Of a DNA stretch of 52,987 bases, positions 15,361 to 23,315 are shown piece after piece; within the stretch, counting starts at the first letter, position 1, and every line of letters starts with the position of its first letter. The position numbers were made by a program, and so were the translations under genes. The notes below the pieces were generated by a model. It searched no databases, had not been told where the DNA came from, and saw only the letters and a list, made by a program, of their open reading frames with translations. This DNA is from Lachnospiraceae bacterium UBA935 (GTDB lineage: Bacteria > Bacillota > Clostridia > Lachnospirales > Lachnospiraceae): contig DBDJ01000065.1 of the NCBI GenBank assembly GCA_002293525.1, positions 780 through 53,766 of the forward strand. Direction: 5' to 3'.

Positions 15361-16125
15361 ATGCAGGGCAGAATACATTCTATTGAAAGCTTTGGGACAG
15401 TTGACGGACCGGGAACCCGATTTGTTGTTTTTCTTCAGGGCTGCCCGATGCGATGTGCTTATTGCCACAATCCTGATACCTGGGCCATGAATGCCGGTAC
15501 CTTAATGGAGCCGGAAGAAATATTTGAGCAATATAACCGGAACAAAGGTTTTTACAAAGGCGGGGGAATTACTGCTACCGGCGGCGAACCGCTGATGCAA
15601 GTGGATTTTCTGATCGAGCTTTTTACCTTAGCTCATCAGGAAAAAGTCCATACCTGTATCGATACCTCCGGCATTGTCTTTAAACCTGAAAACACAGAGC
15701 TGATTAAGAAATTAGATAAACTGATGCAGTTAACCGATCTGGTCATGCTGGACATCAAACATATTGATCCTGATCGGCATAAGGATATTACATCTCAGCC
15801 TAACGACGGAATTTTAGCTTTTGCTGCTTATCTGGACAAAAAAGGAATTGATGTATGGATAAGGCATGTAGTCGTACCGGGTCTTACCGATGATGACCTA
15901 TATCTCTTCGACCTTGGATATTTTATCGGCCAATTCAGCAATATCAAAGCCTTGGACATTCTTCCTTATCATACTATGGGAACTGTAAAATACAAAAATC
16001 TAGGGTTCTCTTACCGGCTGGAAGGGACACCTGCCATGAATACGCAAACAACTGTTGAAAAGAAGCAGATTGTCATAAAAGGTATTCGTGAACGCCGTAG
16101 CGAAACCATGAAAACGGAGCTTTGA
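15361..16125 (+). CDS. pflA: Pyruvate formate-lyase activating enzyme
   Basis: A 254-residue radical-SAM enzyme that uses S-adenosylmethionine and a 4Fe-4S cluster to place the glycyl radical on pyruvate formate-lyase. The cluster motif C-x3-C-x2-C is at Cys28, Cys32 and Cys35, within GCPMRCAYCHNPDTW. ATGGEPLMQ is the SAM-binding motif, and the N-terminal SIESFGTVDGPGTR is typical of PflA. AAAGGAT precedes the ATG. Its likely substrate is the separate glycyl-radical polypeptide at 21309-21554, in the same element and on the same strand. A PTS-EAL fusion gene separates it from pflB, whereas the two genes are normally adjacent. Confidence 0.95.
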   Translation: MQGRIHSIESFGTVDGPGTRFVVFLQGCPMRCAYCHNPDTWAMNAGTLMEPEEIFEQYNRNKGFYKGGGITATGGEPLMQVDFLIELFTLAHQEKVHTCIDTSGIVFKPENTELIKKLDKLMQLTDLVMLDIKHIDPDRHKDITSQPNDGILAFAAYLDKKGIDVWIRHVVVPGLTDDDLYLFDLGYFIGQFSNIKALDILPYHTMGTVKYKNLGFSYRLEGTPAMNTQTTVEKKQIVIKGIRERRSETMKTEL

Positions 16126-16184
16126 CGCTTTGACAGTGCTAAAACAGTAATAAAATAAACCATGTTGTCATGGGAGGGTAAATT

Positions 16185-18320
16185 ATGTCAGACCAAACAT
16201 TAAAACCTTTTTCAAATCTGATCTATAAGATCTCCTCCAACCGTATGCTGACTGCCATAAGAAGAGGTCTTATATGCATGATGCCACTCTTTTTGATCGG
16301 GGCACTTGCGATTTTATTCGCCAATCTTCCTATTTCGGCCTATCAGGACTTTATGGACAGGCTTTGGGGAGATAACTGGAGAACTTATCTGACGGCTGTT
16401 CAACAAGGTACTACTCAGATTACTTCCCTGGGCTCCATGTTGGCAATCAGCTATTTTTACACTACGGATAAGTTGCCGGAACGTTCCGGGGAAAATAGCG
16501 TAATCATCATAATTTTGGTCACCCTCAGTGCCTTTTTTATAATCACACAAGTGGAAGAAGGCAGTATTTCGTTTTCTCATTTCGGACAGGCAGAGCTTAT
16601 ATTATCTATTCTAATCGGGATCGCTGCTCCGGCGTTGTTCATCTTTTTCAGCAGACATAGAATCATAAAATCAAAACTGTTTTCCAATGATACCGACATG
16701 CAGTTTACCAAAGCGCTTACCGGCTTAGAACCGGCTCTCTGGACTTTGACCTGCTTTGCTTTATTTAAGACATTGTTGATCTGGGGCGGCATCAGTGACC
16801 TTTATGCCTTTTTCCATGAAAGCTTACGTTCGGTGGTTCTGCCGAGTGAAGCCAATCTGCTTTCCGCAGTTTACTATGTGTTCTGTATTCATTTTTTCTG
16901 GTTTTTCGGCATCCATGGGAGCGCCGTGATGGAACGGCTGGGACAAGAATTGTGGACGCCGTTGTTAATTGCTAACACCGAGGCAGTTCAGGCTGGCCTT
17001 CAGCCAGTAAATATTTTAAACGGGGCTTTCTTTAACACCTTTGTATTTGTGGGTGGCAGCGGCGCGACTTTATTCCTTATTATTGCGATACTGATCAAGG
17101 CAAGAAGAACCAATTCTTCCAAGCTGGCCGGTTTTTCTTTGCCGATGGGGCTTTTCAATATCAATGAGCCGATGATTTACGGAATCCCTATTGTTCTGAA
17201 CCCCTTATACTTAATTCCGTTTCTATTGGTTCCCGTAGCTATGGTTTTGATCACCTACTGCGCCATGGCGCTTCATCTTGTTCCGGTAGCTTCTGTAGCC
17301 GTCAACTGGACAGTTCCTGTCTTTGTCAGCGGATATCAGGCCACCGGCAGTTTCAGCGGGTCAATCCTTCAACTGATTAATATGATTGTGGGCGTTGCCA
17401 TATATGCGCCGTTTATTACTCTCAGCGAGCGCTTCAAGGAAAAAGAGCATTATCTGACCTTGAACCGCTTAAATCAATATGTTTTCAGTACGGAGATGGT
17501 ATCAACCTCTTATCTGCTAAACCGTCAGGATGAGATCGGTCATCTGGCCCGAACCCTTGCTCATGATCTGACCGAGGACCTGAATAAAGGAGACAACCTT
17601 TTTCTCATGTTTCAGCCGCAAATCGATGAGCAGAACCGCGTATACGGCTGTGAAGCCCTATTACGCTGGAAGCATGCGAGATATGGTCTGATTCCGCCTC
17701 CGACAGTCATTTCCATCGCCGAAGAAGCCGGCATACATAATAAACTCAATGAATGGATATTTACTACTTCCTTGGAGGCTCAGAGCCACTTCCAGCAACA
17801 GGGGAACGAGAACCTTGTTCTCTCGATCAATATTTCCCCCCTGCAGCTGAATAACCCCACCATTCCTCACATATTGAAGGAAGCCATTACCAAGTTCCAA
17901 TTGGATCCTCAGTATATACAGGTAGAATTGACAGAGCATGCCGCCTTAAATGATTCCAGCGAGACCCACCTGGCATTGAAGCGTTACCAGGAACTGGGGA
18001 TCCGGCTGGCAATTGATGATTTCGGCATGGGACATACTTCCATCCAGTACATACGCTCTTTTAACTTTAATACCGTCAAATTGGACGGCTCACTGGTTTC
18101 TGACATTCTGACAAATGAAAACAGCAAAGACATCGTCCGCGCCCTGGTGAATCTGGCAGCCGGTCTTGACATGCATGTGATTGCTGAATTTGTTGAAAGC
18201 GAGGAGCAAAAGGACGAGCTGTTAAAACTGGGATGCCGGATTTACCAAGGTTATTATTATTCTAAACCGTTGCCTAAGGATATTTTTGAAAATTATGTTA
18301 AAGAGGCAAAACAAGGATAA
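16185..18320 (+). CDS. PTS EIIC membrane domain fused to an EAL c-di-GMP phosphodiesterase
   Basis: A 711-residue fusion. Residues 1-415 form a PTS EIIC of the lactose/cellobiose type, with multiple membrane helices and the conserved FGIHGS (His244) and NINEP motifs. Residues 470-708 form an EAL domain: EAL at 490-492 in GCEALLRW, ELTEH, IDDFGMG, and IYQGYYYSKP near the end. Most metal- and substrate-binding residues remain, though the usual AEGVE is AEFVE and DDFGTG is DDFGMG. No EIIA or EIIB partner is nearby, so the EIIC part may serve as a sugar or membrane sensor controlling c-di-GMP hydrolysis rather than as a transporter. AGGGTAA precedes the start. Confidence 0.88.
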   Translation: MSDQTLKPFSNLIYKISSNRMLTAIRRGLICMMPLFLIGALAILFANLPISAYQDFMDRLWGDNWRTYLTAVQQGTTQITSLGSMLAISYFYTTDKLPERSGENSVIIIILVTLSAFFIITQVEEGSISFSHFGQAELILSILIGIAAPALFIFFSRHRIIKSKLFSNDTDMQFTKALTGLEPALWTLTCFALFKTLLIWGGISDLYAFFHESLRSVVLPSEANLLSAVYYVFCIHFFWFFGIHGSAVMERLGQELWTPLLIANTEAVQAGLQPVNILNGAFFNTFVFVGGSGATLFLIIAILIKARRTNSSKLAGFSLPMGLFNINEPMIYGIPIVLNPLYLIPFLLVPVAMVLITYCAMALHLVPVASVAVNWTVPVFVSGYQATGSFSGSILQLINMIVGVAIYAPFITLSERFKEKEHYLTLNRLNQYVFSTEMVSTSYLLNRQDEIGHLARTLAHDLTEDLNKGDNLFLMFQPQIDEQNRVYGCEALLRWKHARYGLIPPPTVISIAEEAGIHNKLNEWIFTTSLEAQSHFQQQGNENLVLSINISPLQLNNPTIPHILKEAITKFQLDPQYIQVELTEHAALNDSSETHLALKRYQELGIRLAIDDFGMGHTSIQYIRSFNFNTVKLDGSLVSDILTNENSKDIVRALVNLAAGLDMHVIAEFVESEEQKDELLKLGCRIYQGYYYSKPLPKDIFENYVKEAKQG

Positions 18321-18430
18321 GTCGCAAGGATATTCTGCTTGAATTTACGGCAATAATGTATTAAAATAGGAATAATGATTGATGAGACATCTCATACATA
18401 ATCTTAGTATACGTCAAAGGAGGATAGTAA

Positions 18431-18601
18431 ATGGCATACGTTATCAATGACAACTGTGTAAGCTGTGGCGCTTGTGAGGGACAGTGTCCTGTCGGCGCAA
18501 TCAGCCAAGGCGACTCACAATATGAAATAGATGCAACTACCTGCATCGACTGCGGTTCTTGTGCAGGTGCCTGCCCTACTGGAGCTATATCACCAAACTA
18601 A
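18431..18601 (+). CDS. Two-cluster 4Fe-4S ferredoxin
   Basis: A 56-residue clostridial-type ferredoxin. Two C-x2-C-x2-C-x3-C-P motifs are present (CVSCGACEGQCP and CIDCGSCAGACP), each binding one 4Fe-4S cluster. AAAGGAGG lies seven bases before the ATG. It carries low-potential electrons and could reduce the cluster of the radical-SAM activating enzyme encoded just upstream. A GC-rich hairpin follows at 18620-18640. Confidence 0.95.
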   Translation: MAYVINDNCVSCGACEGQCPVGAISQGDSQYEIDATTCIDCGSCAGACPTGAISPN

Positions 18602-18619
18602 TGTATGAATTATCAAGAG

Positions 18620-18640
18620 CCGGACGGTTTTACCGTCCGG
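18620..18640 (+). terminator. Hairpin after the ferredoxin, weak terminator
   Basis: CCGGACGG (18620-18627) pairs perfectly with CCGTCCGG (18633-18640) across five bases. There is no real T-run, so termination may be partial. The same stem recurs at 25137-25161. The stretch 18641-18869 contains no gene I can support; it holds a TGTAC/GTACA inverted repeat near 18845-18860. Confidence 0.45.
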
Positions 18641-18869
18641 TTACTGTATGAAGCGAGTTATCACCTGGGAATATCTGGAATAATTATTTATCAAGTATAA
18701 GATTATCGGCTTCCTGACTTTATATGTTGTGGAAGCTTTTTGTTACTCTTTTTGTAAGGAAAAGGCATTCGGAGTAAGCTACTTGGCTGAGCAGGTTCAG
18801 TAAAGGGATGTAACATTGCATTTCCTTGGAAAATAAAGGCTTTGTACGGAAAAAAGTACATTACTTATC

Positions 18870-18899
18870 TTGACTCTGCCCTTTCAATTAACATATAAT
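18870..18899 (+). promoter_or_regulatory. Promoter of the split pflB operon
   Basis: TTGACT (18870-18875) and TATAAT (18894-18899) with an 18-base spacer give a strong vegetative promoter about 70 bases before the pflB ATG. The TGTAC/GTACA inverted repeat just upstream could be an operator. Confidence 0.7.
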
Positions 18900-18971
18900 A
18901 ATTGTACGAGGACAATATAATTATATATAGAACTTTAATATAAATATTTTAATAATAGGAGGGTAATATAA

Positions 18972-21011
18972 ATGAGAGCAGAATGGAAAGATTTTGTGGA
19001 TGGTAAATGGACTGGTGAGATTAATGTACGTGATTTTATCCAGAAAAATTATTTGCCTTATGACGGTGATGATTCCTTCTTGGCTGAAGCTACACAGAAT
19101 ACCAAGGATTTATGGGAACAAGTACTGGATCTGAGCAGACAGGAAAGAGAGGCCGGAGGTGTCCTGGATATGGATACGAAGGTTGTTTCTACGATTGTTT
19201 CCCACGGTCCCGGTTATCTGAACAAAGATAAAGAGACTATCGTAGGCTTTCAGACAGACAAGCCGTTCAAGCGTTCCATGCAGCCTTACGGTGGCATCAG
19301 AATGGCGGAGAAGGCCTGTACCGATAACGGCTATGAAGTGGATCCGGAGATCAGCGAGTTTTTTTCGGTTCATAGAAAGACGCATAATGCCGGCTGTTTC
19401 GACGCTTACAATGATGATATGAGAGCCTGCCGTTCCTCCCATGTTATCACCGGTCTGCCTGATGCTTACGGCAGAGGCCGTATCATCGGCGATTACAGAC
19501 GTATTGCCCTATACGGCATTGACCGCTTGATTGAAGATAAGCTGGCACAGAAGGATTCCACCGGCCGGGTCATGACCGATGATGTTATCCGTCTTCGCGA
19601 AGAGATCAGCGAGCAGATCGTGGCTTTGAAAGAGATAAAGCAGATGGCGGCTTCCTACGGCTGTGATATTTCCGGGCCTTCTGCTAACGTACAGCAGGCT
19701 ATCCAGGCCACTTATTTTGGCTATCTGGCGGCTGTGAAGGAACAGAACGGTGCCGCTATGTCACTGGGCCGGACATCTACCTTCCTGGATATTTATGCCG
19801 AACGCGATTTGGCGGAAGGAACTTTTACCGAAGAACAGATTCAGGAGTTCTTTGATCATTTTATCATGAAACTACGACTGATTAAATTTGCCCGTACCCC
19901 TGAATATAACAGCCTGTTTTCCGGCGACCCGGTCTGGGTTACCGAATCCTTGGCGGGTATCGGCATTGACGGACGTCACATGGTTACGCGATCGACCTTC
20001 CGTTTCCTGCATACCCTGACAACTCTGGGTGCGGCTCCGGAACCGAACCTGACGGTGCTGTGGTCCACCAGGCTGCCGGATAACTTCAAGAGATACTGTG
20101 CCAAGATGTCGATTCTGACTTCTTCGATCCAGTATGAGAACGACGACCTGATGAGAGTGACCCATGGTGATGATTATGCTATTGCCTGCTGTGTATCTTC
20201 CATGAGAGTCGGTAAAGAAATGCAGTTTTTCGGAGCCCGCGCCAATCTGGCAAAATGTATGCTTTATGCTCTGAACGGCGGCATCGATGAAAAAACCAAA
20301 AAGCAGGTCGGTCCCAAATACCGTAAGTACGAGGGAGAAGTCCTGGAATATGATAAAGTTACCGATTGCCTGTACGATATGATGGAATGGCTGGCCGATG
20401 TCTATGTGAACACGCTGAATGTTATCCATTATATGCATGATAAATACTGCTATGAAAGAGCACAGATGGCTCTGCATGACAGAGACGTAAAACGGTATTT
20501 TGCTACCGGTATCGCCGGGCTGTCGGTGGTGGCTGATTCCTTATCGGCGATCAAATATGCGACGGTGAAACCGATTCGGGATGAAGACGGCATCATAGTG
20601 GATTTTGAAACTACCGGAGACTTCCCCAAATACGGCAATGATGATGACCGCGTTGACAGCATTGCTCATGACCTGGTATCCAAGTTCATGACCATGATCC
20701 GGAGACATCATACCTATAGAGATGGTTTCCCGACCATGTCGGTGCTGACGATTACTTCCAACGTCGTATACGGCAAAGCTACCGGGAATACCCCTGACGG
20801 ACGTAAAGCCGGCCAGCCTTTTGCTCCCGGTGCCAATCCGATGCACGGACGTGATACTCACGGTGCGGTAGCATCCCTGTCATCGGTATCGAAGCTGCCT
20901 TTTGAAGATTCACAGGATGGTATCTCCAATACCTTCACCATTATTCCTGGGGCACTTGGCAAAGAGGATATTATCTTCTCCGGCGATCTGGAAATGGATC
21001 TCAGTAAATAG
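18972..21011 (+). CDS. pflB: Pyruvate formate-lyase catalytic core lacking its glycyl-radical domain
   Basis: A 679-residue protein matching PFL from its N-terminus (WKDFVDGKWTGEINVRDFI) through the active-site pair Cys406-Cys407 (IACCVSSMRVGK) to the NTFTIIPGALGK segment. There it stops about 80 residues short of a full PFL (normally about 750-760). The missing C-terminal glycyl-radical domain is encoded separately at 21309-21554; 679 plus 81 residues equals a full-length enzyme. The enzyme splits pyruvate with CoA into formate and acetyl-CoA. The split looks genuine rather than a sequencing error because each downstream piece has its own ribosome site and start. AGGAGGG precedes the ATG. 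Confidence 0.92.
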   Translation: MRAEWKDFVDGKWTGEINVRDFIQKNYLPYDGDDSFLAEATQNTKDLWEQVLDLSRQEREAGGVLDMDTKVVSTIVSHGPGYLNKDKETIVGFQTDKPFKRSMQPYGGIRMAEKACTDNGYEVDPEISEFFSVHRKTHNAGCFDAYNDDMRACRSSHVITGLPDAYGRGRIIGDYRRIALYGIDRLIEDKLAQKDSTGRVMTDDVIRLREEISEQIVALKEIKQMAASYGCDISGPSANVQQAIQATYFGYLAAVKEQNGAAMSLGRTSTFLDIYAERDLAEGTFTEEQIQEFFDHFIMKLRLIKFARTPEYNSLFSGDPVWVTESLAGIGIDGRHMVTRSTFRFLHTLTTLGAAPEPNLTVLWSTRLPDNFKRYCAKMSILTSSIQYENDDLMRVTHGDDYAIACCVSSMRVGKEMQFFGARANLAKCMLYALNGGIDEKTKKQVGPKYRKYEGEVLEYDKVTDCLYDMMEWLADVYVNTLNVIHYMHDKYCYERAQMALHDRDVKRYFATGIAGLSVVADSLSAIKYATVKPIRDEDGIIVDFETTGDFPKYGNDDDRVDSIAHDLVSKFMTMIRRHHTYRDGFPTMSVLTITSNVVYGKATGNTPDGRKAGQPFAPGANPMHGRDTHGAVASLSSVSKLPFEDSQDGISNTFTIIPGALGKEDIIFSGDLEMDLSK

Positions 21012-21021
21012 ATTGAATTTG

Positions 21022-21044
21022 AGTCCGCTTAAGCGAACAGGAGT
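21022..21044 (+). repeat. Copy of a short hairpin module before a start codon
   Basis: AGTCCGCTTAAGCG followed by a CAGGAGTA segment closely matches the sequence at 3889-3912. Its CGCTTAAGCG is self-complementary, and its AGGAG serves as ribosome site of the gene at 21051. Confidence 0.5.
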
Positions 21045-21050
21045 AAGAAT

Positions 21051-21263
21051 ATGGATCAAAAAGAAATGATCGATGATATTGTCAGGATGCTGGACAGCGG
21101 AATGGCTAACGGCGTAGGTCATGTCAATGTAGAAGTGAATAACGAGACGAAGGAACCCAAAAATGTGCAGACGATGGGGTGTACCGATTGCTCCAGAACC
21201 CCGTTGGCTTGCAGCGTTCCGACCCTGCATCAGGGCTTGGAAGATTATGAATCATTACAATGA
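21051..21263 (+). CDS. Small Cys-containing relative of the glycyl-radical domain, between the two pfl pieces
   Basis: A 70-residue protein with its own AGGAG. Its first 30 residues (IDDIVRMLDSGMANGVGHVNVEV) follow the same pattern as the start of the next protein (VDNLVSLLDGYAEKGGHHLNVNV), so it appears to be a partial duplicate of the glycyl-radical domain. The second half is different: in place of the radical loop it carries MGCTDCSRTPLACSVPTLHQGLED with three Cys residues. It cannot carry the radical. It might be a metal- or thiol-binding accessory, an assembly factor for the split enzyme, or a regulator. The function is unknown. Confidence 0.7.
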   Translation: MDQKEMIDDIVRMLDSGMANGVGHVNVEVNNETKEPKNVQTMGCTDCSRTPLACSVPTLHQGLEDYESLQ

Positions 21264-21308
21264 ACTTCTGAATAATTATGAATTAGATAGAAGAGAGGAG
21301 AGGATACT

Positions 21309-21554
21309 ATGGTAGAAGTGAATAGCGCTCAGGTTGACAATTTGGTTTCATTATTAGACGGCTATGCAGAAAAAGGGGGACATCATCTGAATGTTAATGT
21401 ATTGAACAGAGAGACCCTTATGGATGCGCAAAAGCATCCGGAGAATTATCCACAGCTGACAATTAGGATTTCTGGATATGCGGTTAATTTTATTAAGCTG
21501 ACTCCAGAGCAGCAGGCAGATGTTATTTCCCGTACTTTCCACGAAGCATTATAA
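21309..21554 (+). CDS. Stand-alone glycyl-radical domain of pyruvate formate-lyase
   Basis: An 81-residue protein equal to the C-terminus of PFL. It starts with VDNLVSLLDGYAEKGGHHLNVNV, then YPQLTIRISGYAVNF with the radical-bearing Gly56, and ends in the usual QQADVISRTFHEAL. GAGGAGAGG precedes the ATG. It is comparable to the GrcA/YfiD proteins that replace a damaged PFL terminus, but here it is the only terminus the 679-residue core has. It must therefore dock on that core to build an active enzyme. PflA (15361-16125) would activate it. A terminator follows. Confidence 0.92.
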   Translation: MVEVNSAQVDNLVSLLDGYAEKGGHHLNVNVLNRETLMDAQKHPENYPQLTIRISGYAVNFIKLTPEQQADVISRTFHEAL

Positions 21555-21576
21555 GAAGACTTAGAGACTGTGATCA

Positions 21577-21612
21577 AAAGGATCGGCGGAACGTGCTTCC
21601 GTCGATCTTTTT
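21577..21612. terminator. Bidirectional terminator between the pfl operon and the kinase gene
   Basis: GATCGGCGGAA (21581-21591) pairs with TTCCGTCGATC (21597-21607) with one wobble. It is flanked by AAAA and TTTTT and lies between two convergent genes. Confidence 0.9.
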
Positions 21613-21649
21613 GCGGGTTCTAATTACCTGTTCTTATTTCTCCTTAATA

Positions 21650-23314
21650 TCATCGGTCAAATATCTGGATATCATCGCGTTTGGCATGCTTCCTTATCGT
21701 CGGTGCCCTATAGGAGTGTATGGCATAGGTGGATTTTCCGTCAAAGCGAACGGTAATTGCTTTTGAAAAATTATATGGCGCGGGCACATATTCTGTAATG
21801 ATAAGACTCGCTTTGATTTCCCGAAGTATTTCAAAAATGGTAAGGTAGCCAATTCCGCTGCCGCCTGTGTCCGCATGGGTAGTTGTTTTCGTAACACCCA
21901 AGTCACTCAGCGTTTCGGGATCAAACGGGATGCCGCTATCTAGAACAGTTATTTCAAAGCAATTATCGATCTCGCACATAGTTACTTGTATTCTTCGATA
22001 GCTTTCAGAAGAAGTAGCGATTATGGCATTTTCAATTACATCTGCAAGCAGAGTTTCTAATTGCTGCGTCGAAATTTGTGGCATAGAAATTTGTTGTGAT
22101 GAAATTTGTGACGGTAAAATTTGTTGTGTTGAAAAGAAGCCGTCTGTCAGGTCTTTTACATTGCCGGTCAGCACAAAATCAAAATCGCTATTATTAAAAG
22201 TGGCTTTTGAAAGCATATAGCGGATGATATTATCAATGCGGTCGATTCCTGTGGCCGGCAACGACTTATATTCTCTTTGAATTGCCGTAATCAAGTCTTG
22301 ACGTTCCCGTGCCATAGCTTCCAGATCTCGGAGAAGAATCATCCCTTTCGCATTTTTGTCAGGATGATCAGAGGTGTCCAGAAAATTGCTGACAGCATCA
22401 AACATGGCGGGAATCAACTTATTATCCCGGTGTACCGTTTTTGCCAGAAGTTGATTGGCTTCTGATAGTTCTTTGATCTGTCGGATACTCTCATCGTGTT
22501 CTTTGATATATCTTTGATAATCTCGCTCTTTTATCCTCTGCAGATATAGCGTGGTGGTCTGGCCGCGCCACCAAAAATACATGCCAAAGACACCGGCAAT
22601 AGCCATGATAAAGTATATAAAGCGGTTGTCCCATCCGCTGTTAACAATGATTACTATGCTAAAAAGAATGCCGGCCCAAACGGTATCTTTGTTCTGCCAG
22701 ATTAGAAGTCCCTTTTTGAGACGCTTTTTCTGAAATAATTGAGATACGGAGAATGCCAACAGAGAGAATACAACGATGTTTAGCATAGAAGAGACTATTC
22801 CGCTCATTATTTCAATCTCTTTAACATCCTTAAGCACGGTGCTTCTTATCACAGTTGCGGACAACCACTTGACTGGAACAAATTCAGTATCTGTCTGTAT
22901 ACAATAAATAATTTCAGCGATCAAAATAACGATATATGAGACAAAAGCTACGATCATGGTGACAATCGTCTCAATGCCGACACTTATTCCAACAGAAATT
23001 ATAGTACCTGAGATCATCAGCGATGTTTTATTCTTGTCAGCAAAAAATACAAAAATAAATACAAGGATAAGTATAGCAGTTGAAGTCCAAAATATAGACA
23101 GGTCCGAATAAATCAAATGGATTCCGGTCAGGAGGATGCTTGTTAAAAAGGAATACAAGAAAGCGGCGGCAATTTTAGATTTTGATAGTCCTTTGATATC
23201 TAATATTTTCCAATACACATAGAAAGGAAGCAGGATCCAGCTCAGTAATATTATAAAACTTGACAGGACTGCTAAAACAATAGCGATATTATCCATAATG
23301 ATACGATGCCTCAT
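21650..23314 (-). CDS. GHKL-type sensor histidine kinase (AgrC/ComD class)
   Basis: A 554-residue protein. Up to six or seven hydrophobic segments fill the first 260 residues; a coiled-coil dimerisation region follows with the phosphoacceptor His in LAKTVHRDNK. The ATPase domain has the N box (LLADVIENAIIAT), a DSGIPFDP G1 box and GGSGIGY. This is the layout of kinases that sense peptides or membrane signals. A 60-bp tandem repeat (22071-22130) inserts five-residue ISxxQ-like units just before the ATPase domain. The start lies one base after the regulator stop, so the two are translationally linked; the in-frame ATG at 23296 is an alternative. No signal-peptide gene is seen next to it. Confidence 0.88.
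   Translation of the reverse strand: MRHRIIMDNIAIVLAVLSSFIILLSWILLPFYVYWKILDIKGLSKSKIAAAFLYSFLTSILLTGIHLIYSDLSIFWTSTAILILVFIFVFFADKNKTSLMISGTIISVGISVGIETIVTMIVAFVSYIVILIAEIIYCIQTDTEFVPVKWLSATVIRSTVLKDVKEIEIMSGIVSSMLNIVVFSLLAFSVSQLFQKKRLKKGLLIWQNKDTVWAGILFSIVIIVNSGWDNRFIYFIMAIAGVFGMYFWWRGQTTTLYLQRIKERDYQRYIKEHDESIRQIKELSEANQLLAKTVHRDNKLIPAMFDAVSNFLDTSDHPDKNAKGMILLRDLEAMARERQDLITAIQREYKSLPATGIDRIDNIIRYMLSKATFNNSDFDFVLTGNVKDLTDGFFSTQQILPSQISSQQISMPQISTQQLETLLADVIENAIIATSSESYRRIQVTMCEIDNCFEITVLDSGIPFDPETLSDLGVTKTTTHADTGGSGIGYLTIFEILREIKASLIITEYVPAPYNFSKAITVRFDGKSTYAIHSYRAPTIRKHAKRDDIQIFDR
22071..22130. repeat. Four in-frame 15-bp tandem repeats inside the kinase gene
   Basis: The units 22071-22085, 22086-22100, 22101-22115 and 22116-22130 share GAAATTTGT (or AAAATTTGT) and encode five-residue Ile-Ser/Leu-x-x-Gln-like units in the linker before the ATPase domain. 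The multiple of three keeps the kinase frame open. Confidence 0.85.
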
Positions 23315-23315
23315 A

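Noticed and set aside
20970..21320. pflB frameshift or sequencing error
   Set aside because: Each downstream piece has its own ribosome site and start codon, and an extra 70-residue gene lies between them; one error cannot produce this.
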